Origin: Candolleomyces eurysporus | Lineage: Eukaryota; Basidiomycota; Agaricomycetes; Agaricales; Psathyrellaceae | Direction: 5' to 3' | DNA length: 64,000 nucleotides | Assembly (NCBI GenBank): GCA_027579435.1 | Contig: JANBPK010000809.1 | Span: 186,001-250,000, forward strand | Shown: piece by piece, positions 11,768-22,420 of the stretch | How the letters are laid out: the number at the start of each line of letters is the position of its first letter | Numbering within the stretch: position 1 is the stretch's first letter | Notes under the pieces: model-generated | The model's input: only the letters and a program-made list of their open reading frames with translations | Told to the model about the DNA's origin: nothing | Databases searched by the model: none | Position numbers and translations under genes: made by a program

Positions 11768-12756
11768 ATGGGACCCCCGCCCTACCTCCCACTCTCCCAG
11801 AATGATTCTGACGACGAGCCGGTGCTACACGATGAGCACAATGTCACTTCAGTCCCAAAACACCTTCCACAATCGTCTTATCCTGCAGCTAATGCAGGCC
11901 GTCCCTTGTGCCACCTATATGTCACTCTGGCTCTGTCCCTGATCCTGAACGCTGCAATGATTGTTGCGAGCTTGGCCTTCTACCAGGCGGTAAATGATCC
12001 TACTACGAACCCTTTGTTTCCTCAGTCACTGTACTGTAAGCCATCATACATCAATTCAAACACAAAGGAGCCAGAGTTAACGAGGTCTTTGTTTTAAGCA
12101 CCCGCTCAAAGCGTGATTGAATACGAGACCAAGGTGTTTCGTGAAGGCTCTGGCCAGGATCGCTCGATTTATCAGATGCCACCTTCGCCAGAGGTAGATG
12201 CTGCCTGGGAAGAGCTGTACAATTGTACGTACGTTCCGCCCACGCGCACAAGTATAAGTAACTCGAACCCTCGATCTACGCGTGTTTCTAGTTGGGATTT
12301 CCCGTATCTCTAAGAATGACGCGGAACGTCTCGTCAACTCGACGTACCGAATTCCTGGTGACGAAGAGCACTACGTCATTCAATTGGATGTCTTTCATCA
12401 GCTTCGCTGTTTGGTTTGTCCTTTTCCAGTTTCCTAATGTGCTTCTGCGGCTGAAATCCACATCACAGGACATGCTACGAAAAGGTCTATACCCAGAGCA
12501 TTACCCAGAGACGCGGAATGCGAGCAATATTAGTAACCTAGAGGACCTTCACCGGAGCCACTGCATAGAGAGCATACGGCAATCTCTCATGTGCTCGGCG
12601 GATATTAGCCCGTTGGTGTGGCAATGGGTGGACCGACTCAAAGAAGTGAGGATAATGAGAAACATCATCCACACCTGCCGCAGTTATGACAGGATCAAAG
12701 AATGGGCTTTGGAAAGGCGTGTCCAATACCCACTCGACTTTTCTGGTGTCATGTAG
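11768..12756 (+). CDS. UstYa-like (DUF3328) protein
   Basis: Exons 11768-12035, 12099-12224, 12292-12413 and 12469-12756 give about 268 residues. One membrane segment (LYVTLALSLILNAAMIVASL) follows a cytosolic N-terminus. The UstYa fold signatures follow: EEHYVIQLDVFHQLRCLDML and LHRSHCIESIRQSLMCSADI, ending HTCRSYDRIKEWALERRV. Family members are known to catalyse oxidative cyclisation in ustiloxin-type peptide pathways and use two HxxHC motifs. Here the second is intact (HRSHC), but the first is HQLRC, with Arg (codon CGC) where His is expected. No precursor peptide, P450 or other tailoring gene lies next to it, so its pathway is unknown. Confidence 0.85.
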
Positions 12757-12953
12757 ATGCGTCGGAATTATGTGCGGTGAATTTCTTTCTTCCCTTTGCG
12801 ACTGCGACATGTATACTATGTACGTTGATATCAATGGACATCGACGAGGACAATGAATGGGACAATGAATGAGCCGATCCGTCGCCACGAGTATATTCGA
12901 TCTTGACAAAGAATGCCATGCGCATGTAACTTACAGTGTCAGGACATGGTAGA

Positions 12954-12959
12954 TATAAA
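12954..12959 (+). promoter_or_regulatory. TATA box of the hemerythrin-like gene
   Basis: TATAAA, 63 bases upstream of the ATG at 13017 and on the same strand. The spacing is normal for a fungal TATA promoter with a short leader. Confidence 0.55.
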
Positions 12960-13016
12960 GGACCAGCGCCAACTACCGTACTGTTAACCCCGTGTCACAA
13001 CCACCCCACATCCGCA

Positions 13017-14173
13017 ATGTACCCTCTTACTCTTCTGCCAGTCGTCCCAGACGACCTGAACACTATGGAGTAAGTATAGCCAACCCAACCTGAAGTGGCG
13101 ATCTCTCGCGCTGACTATGTCAACAAAGCTCCAGAGTCGCTTTACGATATCAAACCAGCTTCATGAAGGTAGGGTAGGATTTGTGCCTCAACAAAGAACC
13201 GAGCTGACGTACCCCGAAGAACGCTCTTATCAGAGCGTTGAACAACGTTTACGAGCAGGCGCAGAGGATCGGAGATGGCGGCCATCAGGACTTCAAGCCT
13301 TTCATGGCCTACTGTCGAATTGTCGGTGATATGCTGCGCTTGCAGTACGAAGGTATGTTTTCCGTGGAAAACATGTTGAGAGTAGAGGCTTAATGACTCC
13401 GTAGGCGACGATCTCTTCTTTGCTAAATCTGGCACGAACAAGGTGTCACTGGACCAGATTCTCGGAGGCGCGTGGACGAAGAGCCCTCACTGGAAGAAGG
13501 TTCCCGAGACGTTGAAGACCTGGGACAACAAACTACAAGAGTGGCTTGAGGTTAGCCAGGCAGTCCTAGATCCTAGCTTGTGAGGTTCTGACGAGGAGCG
13601 TAGAATCCAACCACCTATCGAGGCACTGATCTTCGTGCTTTGCTAGATGAAATGGAGGTTCCGTTGAATAAAGGACTCTTTGAATTGGTGAGAACCCCTG
13701 GATTCCTAAGCCACGGTAATATTCATCCTGTTCTGCAGATCGAAGTCGCCAAGCCCGAGATCCTATCCCAGAAGTTTAGCGACGAAGAGATGCACGCCAT
13801 GATTGGAGGTAAGCCCTGCAAGACTTTGGATTTTGCCTGGTTGTAATCGTAACTGTAGAACATATCCTTTGGCTGAGCAGCAACAGCGACGTGACTATCC
13901 TCTTGCCGTACGTCAATGTTTCTTGGTACCTCCACACTCGAGTGGCTGATCTTGTTTTTTCACAGATTCTGCACTTCTCATCATGATCCTTTGACTTCGA
14001 ACTTCTGGCCTATTATCACAGAAGAAGGTCTGGCCGCACTTCCAGAACTTGCAGAGCAACATTCGAGGTTAGAATTAATTTTTCATAGGCTTCCTCAGGA
14101 CTCACAATTCAATAGTCAGTGGGCATTGGCGCCATTTGACCCTGTTAAGAGGGTCAGAAACTTGAAGCCTTGA
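13017..14173 (+). CDS. Hemerythrin-like (HHE-fold) protein lacking most metal ligands
   Basis: Begins MYPLTLLPVVPDDLNTMD and splices to SRVALRYQTSFMK then NALIRALNNVYEQAQRIGDG. This matches fungal hemerythrin-like proteins, which normally read HNALIRGLN. The second helix reads FMAYCRIVGDMLRLQYEGDD then LFF, where relatives carry HHHxEE. The C-terminal half (KFSDEEMHAMIGEHILWL, then an exon starting FCTSHHDP, ending PFDPVKRVRNLKP) fits the same family. About eight exons with 48-60 base introns. It is probably a cytosolic helical-bundle protein that has lost canonical di-iron binding. Fold assignment is moderate; the loss of ligands is seen directly. Confidence 0.7.
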
Positions 14174-14295
14174 CCAGGCCGTCGGCAAGCAGCAGAAGCC
14201 TTCAAGGAGCTCAGTAATTAGAACTGTCCATATCATAAGATCGCGCAATATAAGGATACACTATAACCATTGACGTCTCGTACCGCTGCGACAAA

Positions 14296-15001
14296 CTAGT
14301 CTTTCAGCTCCCAGCTAACCCCACATCCACAACCAGATCCTTTGGCCTGAGGGTTGTTGTCCACTCTAAAGCTGCTACCAATTAGCTCCGTTGCGAAGTC
14401 TATGGTAGAGCCGTTGACGAGACCGAGAGAAACTGCATCAATGAGTATGTTTGCTGGTTGGATTGTAGGATGAGTGAAGTGGCTAGGGGGGTGTCAGCGC
14501 ATGAGGTCAAAGATATGCTCCACCACAACACTCACTAGTCATCCGGAGAACGACTCTTGGCCAGTTCCATCTTATATTGGTAGCCATGACATCCTCCCGA
14601 TTCGACCGCTATTCTGAGAGCGGCATCGGGATTATTCTCTCTTGCTGTTATTGACCGTAATTGCTAGACGAAGAACGTCAGGAAAACGTAGGTGGTTTGG
14701 GATGGCGACTAACCTCTGCTGCACGGTCTGTAATCACCAGTTTCACCTGCTCTGGAGGTATCAATTCCACGTCCAGTTCCTCCTCCTCAAGGTATTCCCG
14801 AGAAGGGGTATCTAGCACGATTGTCGGTTGAGCGGAAATTTCCGAGGCGAGGGCCGCCTGTGTTGACGTTGAGGTGTAGAAATGAGCAGGCTTGACCGTC
14901 CGTGGTAGCCTCCAGGCATTCAAAGATGCCCTTCTAGCACAGTACCGTGTCGCTGGGGAAGCTGCTACCCTTAGTGAACGCAAAAACATGATAGAGGACA
15001 T
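14296..15001 (-). CDS. ISA2: Mitochondrial iron-sulfur assembly protein, ISA2 type
   Basis: A-type carrier needed to mature mitochondrial [4Fe-4S] enzymes. The N-terminus MSSIMFLRSLRVAASPATRY plus later Arg residues looks like a matrix presequence. The HesB/IscA fold follows: EQVKLVITDRAAE joined to QLRSITARENNPDAALRIAV, then ESGGCHGYQYKMEL (first cluster Cys), ILIDAVSLGLVNGSTIDF and GSGCGCGVSWELKD with the C-terminal CGC pair. Three exons; introns begin GTTAGT and GTGAGT. An in-frame ATG at 15067 exists but would bury the presequence, so 15001 is preferred. Divergent from SPP2. Confidence 0.9.
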
Positions 15002-15341
15002 GGTCAGCTGCTGGAATGCGGCAGATGCAGAGTCTGAACCTGGGCCTATGGATTGGTCAGCACCCACATCCGGCGGTGGCCATTGATCTGTGCGCGCTTA
15101 GTCGGGAAGGGTTTTGCCTGGAATTTAGCACACATGCATAAATTGCTGGAGGTATACGAGTCTTTGGTATTTTTGTAGGTATATGCTTGATTTTTTTTAG
15201 AAGTCGTTACTTGAAGTGTGCACCCATAATCCAGTGGGGACCCCAGGTTTGCTTGTGTTTGCCGCGGAAGCTATTGCTTTCAATTTACTTTGACTGGGCA
15301 CCAACATGACTTTGACTTGAACTTGCTCTCCAGCCTCCACC
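15002..15341. promoter_or_regulatory. Shared divergent promoter ISA2 / SPP2
   Basis: About 340 bases between two start codons on opposite strands. It contains T-rich tracts (TTTTTTTT near 15190) and no clear TATA box for either gene. Confidence 0.45.
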
Positions 15342-16730
15342 ATGTCTGGAGGACCTCAAGCGGTTTCCTTCACTATCAGAAGACCCAGTCCTCCCGAATC
15401 AAGAGGCATATCCCCCGGAGCCTCAGATCCTGGTCAGAATTTCAAGATCCCAGCCCTCCCTCGGCACCTCTCTGGAGTCTCCAATGACTCGACTCCTCTA
15501 GGTAGCCCTCTCGCTCGAAGTGCAGCAACATCTCCGCATCCTGCATCACACAACGAATACGATTCTAGCGACGAGGAGGACCAGGAGCTTCAGGATGAGT
15601 TGGTATCAGGTTTCGACAGATTTGGCGTTGAGCGGTGCGTTCGTTTCACCAGTCGGGTTTACAATCACCACAACTCACTGAAGTCTTCTGCTCCAACAAA
15701 CAACATAATCTGCTGTAGGGCTGACGGAAGGAGTCGAAAAATCCAAGCTGCACCTCTCGTAATCCCCGCGTTGAAGAACAAGGACTGGAGGGAGGCTGCG
15801 CGGAAGCGTCGTGGCCACTTCGTCCCAGATGCAGGGAAGGCAGGAACTGGTGCCGATGGAAGTGTCGGTGGCCTTGGGACCCGAGACACGATCAACAGTG
15901 GCCCTGTCCTCTCGGGACTGCATGTCAGGAGAAGGGAAAGGGAAGCCGAGGCTGCAACACCTGATGGTGACATTGTCATGGACGAGCAGGCAGAATCTGG
16001 GGTTGAAGAGACAGAAGAGCAGCGGGCTTTGCGTGCCATTTTAGCGGAGGCTAACGGTACAAGGGACGAAGGTGCCGCTATCGCAGCGATTCCGATGCCT
16101 ATTTCCGAGGAAGAGGCGTTCCAACAGGACATTGGCGAGTTGCCTGAGTCTGCAACTATGGCCGATTACGAAAGGGTACCAGTTTCGCAATTTGGAGCTG
16201 CCCTTCTTCGAGGAATGGGCTGGAAAGAAGGCACGGCAGCGTCAAGGAAACCGGGAAAAGGGCTGGTGGAACCGTACCTGCCTGCTTCAAGGCCAGCACT
16301 ACTAGGCATCGGTGCGAAGGAGCAAGAAGTGTTGGACGATGGTAGCAAACGGAAGCACAAAAAACCTGCGGAAAAGTATATGCCCGTTGTCAAGATGGAT
16401 CGCAGTGGCTCCAACCGCGATAGAGAACGTTCTCGTTCGCCACATCGCTCCTCAACACGCTCAAGGCGTTCATCGCGGTCCCCGGATAGAGGGTCCAAGT
16501 CCGGATCCTATCCTGAAGAATCACGCCACAGACGAGACCGGGACTACGAGCGTAGTAAAGACAAGGGTAGGGATAGAGAGCGGGATAGGGATAGGGATGA
16601 AGATAGGGACAGAGACAGGGATAGGAGGGATAGGCGGGACTATGACCGGGACCGACAGCGCGAGTCCGATAGAGATAGGTCCTACAAGCGATCTGACAGC
16701 TCACGAGGATCTAATAGACGGGATTACTAG
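15342..16730 (+). CDS. SPP2: Pre-mRNA splicing factor SPP2 / GPKOW-like G-patch protein
   Basis: Spliceosome protein; family members bind and activate the DEAH helicase Prp2 through the G-patch. After an N-terminal disordered region and a KOW-adjacent segment (PLVIPALKNKDWREAARKRR), the helicase-binding region reads YERVPVSQFGAALLRGMGWK then EGTAASRKPGKGL. The tail is an Arg/Ser-Arg/Asp repeat (RDRERDRDRDEDRDRDRDRR) typical of splicing factors. An 84-base intron (15635-15718, GTGCGT to CTGTAG) is a multiple of three and has no stop, so the unspliced frame stays open; splicing gives GVER-ADGRSRKIQ and about 434 residues. Confidence 0.85.
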   Translation: MSGGPQAVSFTIRRPSPPESRGISPGASDPGQNFKIPALPRHLSGVSNDSTPLGSPLARSAATSPHPASHNEYDSSDEEDQELQDELVSGFDRFGVERCVRFTSRVYNHHNSLKSSAPTNNIICCRADGRSRKIQAAPLVIPALKNKDWREAARKRRGHFVPDAGKAGTGADGSVGGLGTRDTINSGPVLSGLHVRRREREAEAATPDGDIVMDEQAESGVEETEEQRALRAILAEANGTRDEGAAIAAIPMPISEEEAFQQDIGELPESATMADYERVPVSQFGAALLRGMGWKEGTAASRKPGKGLVEPYLPASRPALLGIGAKEQEVLDDGSKRKHKKPAEKYMPVVKMDRSGSNRDRERSRSPHRSSTRSRRSSRSPDRGSKSGSYPEESRHRRDRDYERSKDKGRDRERDRDRDEDRDRDRDRRDRRDYDRDRQRESDRDRSYKRSDSSRGSNRRDY

Positions 16731-16832
16731 GTAATTCTCCTCTAGGTAGTCTGTATTCCTTCCATTGTCCAACTAGCTCTACTGTTACTGAGGGGATGTA
16801 TATATACGCATTCCCAGATAAATAGAAACACA

Positions 16833-19180
16833 TCACCGGTTCCGCGAAGCCTTGGATTTCGAGGTCCTTGCGCTCACCCCGGACAGTACTGAGCCTGCAT
16901 TGGATGGACGTTTCGGGTGCTTAGAATTAGAAGGTGGGGGAGTGGTAAAGAAATCCTCGTCTCCACTTATTCGAGACGAAACGGCGTCATCATCCTGTGC
17001 GTTGACAGATTCCAGTGGTGAAGGTGGCACACTGTAATCCTTTGTGTACATTATTGTACCCGGCATAGGTTTAGAAGAAGACGATGCTGCAGGACTTGGG
17101 GCGAACGAGGGTGGGAGGTGCACCGAATCAGAGGGGAGTGGACTGAGTTGGTCCGACTTGGAAAGACTTCGTACACCATCCGAGACAGGCCGAGACTTAT
17201 CAGAACGGTTAGCAGCTCTCGAGGATTCAGATTAGAATTGACTCACAGGAGGTTGGACGTTAATATGAGGGGGTGTGTCTTGCGTCTTCTTCGATGCTCG
17301 GCTGGCCACAGAAGGTGGTCTTTCATGGATGGAGGGTGCGAAGCTTGATGTTGAGCGAGTTCTATTATGGTGTGTGCCCACTTGACTGCCATCGTTATAG
17401 CCCGTATAGGGTGAACTAAGCACGGAACCGACACCCTGTCTAGTGGATGAACTAATCTAGAATGGGCTCAGTAAAACGTATTGCATGGTTGAGTATGGCA
17501 CTTACAACGGACGAGTGATGCTTCAGATCTTGGGCAGTCGGAGGCCATGGGCTGATCACTTGGCTGCTGACTTCCTCAATTGCGCTCAATGCTGGGGTGA
17601 CAGCAACCTGTCCGTTGTAAGGGTCCCTTAGGAGATCGATGTGAGAAAGCGTGGTTGAAGCAGATTCTGGAGAGGAATGACGGTAGATAACTGGGTGGGT
17701 CTCTGGAGGCAACGATGGTGAAGGAAGTCGTTCCGGGGTATGAGGTTTCTGGAAGCGAGAGGGTGGGGGCAAGCGAATAGTCCCATCTTGTTCCAAGCTA
17801 GGAATATAATTATCTGGAGGGGGGACAGAGGAGAAATAGCCTTGGACGCTGCCAGGTCTGATTTGCGGTGACTTTGGAGGTGGAGGATGATCATACACTA
17901 CCGAGGGTGCTCGTGAGTGATATTCTTGCACCGTTGATGGTGCACGAGGCGCAGGACTTGGGTCGCGGATGACTGTAGGAGCTCGCGAAGCAGGGCGCTG
18001 CTCATGGATAACGGACGGAGCTCGTGAAGAAGGGCGTTGTTCGTTAATTGCTGATGGAGCCCGTGAGGGTGGGCGTTGTTCGTGAATTGCTGATGGAGCT
18101 CGTGAAGCGGGGCGTTGTTCGTGGATTACTGAGGTTGCTCGAGAGGCAGAGCGTTGCTCGTGCACTGCCGAAGGTGCTCGAGAGGTAGTTTGTCTGGGCT
18201 CCGGAACGGGAAGAGGAGGGGAAGAGCGAGCGACGGACGCTGGAGGAGGGGGGTTAGATCGTCTACGTTCTCGAGGTCTCCGATCCGCCTGGAGTGTAAC
18301 ATGGGATTCGGTAGATATGGACCGGTCATCGCTTGAACTTGAGCCAAAACTCTCGTTCATGAACGATTCTTGATCGAGTGAGGATATTCTTCGCTGAGGA
18401 GCGACCATGGGCTCCGTTTCTTGTAAAATAAGATGTCGGCCACGGTCGAGACCTTCCTGGAGACCTTGGCGCCGTCCTTCACGCCTGGCGTTGTCAATCA
18501 TGAGTTCTTCCTTCAACTTGCGGGCGAATGCCTTGGCCTCTGAAGCCTCCTTCTCTGCCACATGCCTCTGCTTTTCAACGTCATCCAGCACGCTCTGAGC
18601 GCGGTTTATTTCGCGCTGCGCATACTCTAGCTGCAGTTTGTAAAGCCTGATACGACTTAGAGTGTAAAATGACGGGAAAGAAACGGGAGACCAACCTCAG
18701 TTCTTCGTTAGCCTTGGTAGCTTCTTGTTGGGCTATAAGCCGAGCCTTGTTGACCTTGGTTAAATGCTCAGCGTATTCTTGAAGTCTCTTCTCTGCGTCA
18801 TTCGCTCTTCTTTCTTCCGCGTCTGCGCGTCGTTTATGAGCATCTAGTTGTTCCTTGAACTTGAAGATCATTTGCTCCAACTCTGTGATATCCGATGGTA
18901 CCATTGAAGAGTAGGTCGAAGAGCTATGTCGATCATACGTTCGCAGGCTGGATGAGTCCCCTGAGGTGGTCGTTCTAGTATACGATGAGCCGGTGAACGT
19001 GGAGCTCGAGGTCGAAGTCGTCGTAGCGGTCGTGGTGTTCGTCGTCGCACTGGTCTCCGTGGTTGTGGTCATGTACGAGTCCCGATTATTATGGGGATCC
19101 CCTGAGGTCGATGGTATGTTGTAGCCATTATCGCCTCTATAGGCATGGCTAAGCGAAGACCTCTGAGAAATGCGTGACAT
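16833..19180 (-). CDS. Coiled-coil protein with 13-residue tandem repeats
   Basis: Exons about 19180-18694, 18646-17506, 17456-17247 and 17195-16833. The N-terminus is Ser/Thr-rich. A long coiled coil runs from ITELEQMIFKFKEQLDAHKR through AEYAQ-type heptads to KLKEELMIDNARREGRRQG. Next come about eight imperfect copies of SRAPSAIHEQRPA (around 17895-18195), then a disordered Pro/Ser-rich tail ending SGVSARTSKSKASRNR. It has no enzymatic motif and could be a cytoskeletal or cell-cortex scaffold, but that is a guess. An ATG at 19228 lies upstream in frame; 19180 is chosen because sequence conservation-like composition starts there. Confidence 0.75.
17895..18195 (-). repeat. Coding minisatellite, 39-base unit, about eight copies
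   Basis: In-frame repeats of S-R-A-P-S-x-I-H-E-Q-R-P-x inside the coiled-coil gene. The middle copies are nearly identical in DNA (GGGCGTTGTTCGTGAATTGC recurs), while end copies are diverged, a sign of recent unequal exchange in the centre. Confidence 0.8.
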
Positions 19181-19394
19181 ATAATGGCGCGACGAAGTAG
19201 ACCAAGAGAAGGAGCAAGACCGATTCAACTTTCCCAGTTCAGTTCAACACCTCGTTCTGTGGCTGTGCTGCTTTACCCTGCGCTATTTTTAGAAGCCATC
19301 CATTGCTTGACATAAATTATAATCATCACATTTCATCGAAACTATTAGCACTGTAGTATTACATATTACACCTGAATGATACTGATAGACATAT

Positions 19395-21609
19395 CTAAAC
19401 GACCCAATAGTACGCCTTGCGTAATATACCGAAATACCCTAGAAACTCCTTCCCTGTTTCCTCGTCGTCAAGATCGTCTTCTGGCTCGTCGTACTCGTCC
19501 TTGTGAAGGTCAACAGTGTCGACGTCGACCAAGTCCCATAAACGGCTCCTGGGCTGCGATTGCGCTAAGAGCGCCTGCGTCTCCTGGGAGCTTTCTGCGG
19601 AATTATATGCACCGAGTTTGCCCCTCGTTCTAGACGTAAACAGCCAAATGACTGCCATGGCAGTCATGACAGGCACCTCTATGTAGAAAGAAATAAAGTC
19701 TATGGGAGAGAACTTGGGGATCACGGATGACCATCCTTGCACTACGACAATAGTCACGTAAGTCAAGACAGCGTTTGAATTTAATAGAAGACATACCGAT
19801 GATCAGACCCAAGACAGAAACAATCTATGTAGGTCAAGTCAGGAAAAGTCGTCATGTCGGGGGTTTCAGTAGACGCTCACCACAAACGCGGGTCCCCAGG
19901 GCCAAGTCCACGAGGCAGAGAACTTGAGTTCTTCTCTGGATCGACCTTGAGCAATCCATGCCTTTCTAAACCTCCAGCTCGAAAGACCGATGGAAAGCCA
20001 TGCAATCTACGGAAGGGAGCAAATGAGTGAAAATCCATCACATAGAGCATAATCTCACATACCTGATTAGAGACGCCGACAATGTTCTGCAGCCAGCCCC
20101 ATAATACTCCACTTCCGATGAAGCTGCTGAACAGACACAGAGCGCTGACGCTGCTAGTCAGAAGCAAAGCAGGAAGTGGGGTGCCTGCAGAGGTCGTCCA
20201 CGAGAACACTTTGGGTGCCTGGGGGGGGAGATGTTACAGATAGCCCTAGAGGCATGGTCAGCGAGCCAGGCCGCCTCGTTGAGAAACCAAAACTTACCAT
20301 AGAGGACCCTGGTGCCTGCAAACAGTGCATGATTTCCGGCCGAAAGAACGGAGGTCAAGACGACAGTGTTCATGAACGATGCCGCGATCCCTAGTAAAAT
20401 CCATGAGAAGCGAACGAACGACCTATGAAAAGGTACTCACGAGAACCAGCAAGCTGGAAGACGATAGTAAATGGAGAGGTTGTGGCGCTTCGGTTAGATA
20501 GATTGGGGTAATCCCAGGGCACTGTACGGTGATATTTTAGTATTTGCAAATCATGTTCCCCCATTACTCCTTACCGTTCAACCCAATCAATAAGACGGTC
20601 AAAACGTAGAACGTCACAATTCTGGAAGTTATAAGTCAATCGTACGTTCATACATACGCAATGCCAAACACTGACCTCCAGAACACGAGGTTAACGACAC
20701 GAGGCATATTCTTGGAAGGGTTCTTCGTCTCTCCTGCAGTGATACCCAGACTTTCCGTGCCCCCAACTGTTGGTTACGTGTCAATACCATGAATGAAAGG
20801 AGAATGAACACCAAACGTACAGGCAAAACTAGCGGTGACGAACACCCTCGCAAATCCGCCAAATCCACCAACGAAAGGAGCCCCTGGGATCTTCCAATTT
20901 GCGAGGCCGATGAACTGTTGCTCGGTATTGAAACCGACATTTACATAGACCCCCACTATGATGAAGAGGACCACAGTCACAACCTTCAACGACGATAGCC
21001 AATACTCTAAAGCTCGGTGAGACCTAAAAACGGTCCAGTGCGGCAGCGAGACGTACCTAGCTCTCCGTATGCGCGGACGTGCACGGAGTTGATCGAGACG
21101 AGGAATGCCCAAAAGAGAACACTTATGATCCACGGATTTGAGTTGGTCCAGAACTGCAAGACCAGCTGCGCCGCAGTGAGGTCAGAGGCCACCGACACGG
21201 CGTCATTAAACCAATAGTTCCATCCGAGGGCGAATCCGTAAGACGGGGAGAAAAAGCGAGTGGTATAGGCGTTGAAGGATCCAGCTACTGGGTACTGAGT
21301 GGCCATTTCTCCTAACAAGAGGAGTGTGACATAGACTATGAAGCCAATGACACTGTAGCATATCAGCATGCTGGCCGGTCCTCCCTGGGCTAGAGAACGG
21401 CCAGTTCCAAGAAACAAGCCGGTCCCGATGGTGCCCCCAATCGCAATCATTTGGACTTGACGAGCAGATAGATTTCGTTGGAGGCCTGTACCGCTGCGCG
21501 ACTGAAGAGGGACTCCTTCATCGTCGTTGACGGACGTCGTCCCGTAACTGTGGTTGGACGGGGTTGCTAAGTTGGTGCTTGCACCTTGTGAAAACTTGTG
21601 GGCGGACAT
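19395..21609 (-). CDS. Amino-acid permease (yeast AAT / APC family)
   Basis: Plasma-membrane amino-acid/proton symporter with about 12 membrane segments. The start MSAHKFSQGASTNLATPSNH is followed by LSARQVQMIAIGGTIGTGLF, the first helix with the APC substrate-backbone motif (GGTIGTG). Then come GPASMLICYSVIGFIVYVTL, GEMATQYPVAGSFNAYTTRF and ALGWNYWFNDAVSVASDLTA. Downstream exons give EYWLSSLKVVTVVLFIIVGV and TESLGITAGETKNPSKNMPR, the conserved loop after helix 5. It ends with a cytosolic tail rich in acid (DEYDEPEDDLDDEETGKEFL). About ten short exons. It resembles general and lysine permeases; substrate is not predictable from sequence. Confidence 0.88.
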
Positions 21610-22312
21610 AATCGCTTCTCTAGTAGCAGAGTGAAGCTAGCAGACGGTGAGGGTCATGAAGAGAACCTGAACGGGGTAAGTTGGAAGGGGAGAGGCTCCA
21701 TTTTATTGATTATGACTGTGACAACAAGCACTGAATGACCCGTTTTAGTCGAGTGATACGAGTGATCCTGTTTTAGTGGGGTTCATAATCATCGCCCGCG
21801 CAATGATGACGCTAGATGATGAATTAGTCAAGTCCCACGCATGGATCTGGTACTGACGACTACCGCCGCCGCCGCTCCCGCTCTTCACCAAGCCCGAAGC
21901 CTGAAGGTTCTCATACCGGGATTACTCTTAGAACGTGAAGAATGTGACGATGGTATGTATCTGGTATAAGAGGCCCGACAGTGATATCCAAGAGTGAAAC
22001 TGCCATGAATTAAAGGTCCTTGTGAAGATGCACGGATATGGATGACAAAGCTACAGAAGGGACTTACGCATTGTGGCCGCATTTCTTGACCAAGCGTTAA
22101 CTTCCTATGACCGAGCGCGAGTTGTGACCAAAATGTGTCAGGCATACCAGGATGATGACTGAGAATGTGATGAACGTGAAGATGGTATGTATCTGGTATA
22201 AGAGGCCCTACAGTGATATCCAAGAGTAAATTATGTCCTAAATTGCCAGCTAGTACGCTAAATTAAAGGTCCTTGTGAATTTTTCAAGATACACAGATAC
22301 GGGTATTCCAAG
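21610..22312. other. Intergenic region carrying a degenerate gene-end duplicate
   Basis: About 700 bases between the permease start and the guanylyltransferase stop. The first 320 bases are the permease promoter side with no clear TATA. The rest is a partial copy of the neighbouring gene's 3' end plus downstream sequence, listed as a pseudogene. Confidence 0.6.
21935..22162 (-). pseudogene. Degenerate partial duplicate of the guanylyltransferase 3' end
   Basis: The segment at about 21935-22162 aligns to 22172-22420, an offset of about 235 bases. Shared words include GGTATGTATCTGGTATAAGA, CAGTGATATCCAAGAGT, AATTAAAGGTCCTTGTGAA, GCATTTCTTGACCAA and GCGCGAGTTGTGACCA. The right-hand copy contains the last codons of the intact gene (TTRARSQEVKRLVKKCRDAG). 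The left copy has substitutions and indels that break the frame. It looks like an old tandem duplication of a gene end, now decaying. Confidence 0.75.
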
Positions 22313-22420
22313 TTAGAGAAGATCTTTATGACCTGCGTCGCGGCATTTCTTGACCAAACGTTTAACTTCCTGTGACCGGGCGCGAGTTGTGACCAACAGC
22401 GTATCAGGCATGTCAACGAT
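22172..22420. repeat. Parent copy of the 235-base direct repeat
   Basis: Includes the final coding exon part and 3' flank of the guanylyltransferase; it matches 21935-22162 with several indels (an extra AATTATGTCCTAAATTGCCA block is present only here). Confidence 0.72.

Noticed and set aside
11768..14173. A ribosomal-peptide (ustiloxin-like) biosynthetic cluster around the UstYa-like gene
   Set aside because: Only one UstYa-like gene is present, with no precursor peptide carrying repeats, no P450, tyrosinase or methyltransferase nearby.
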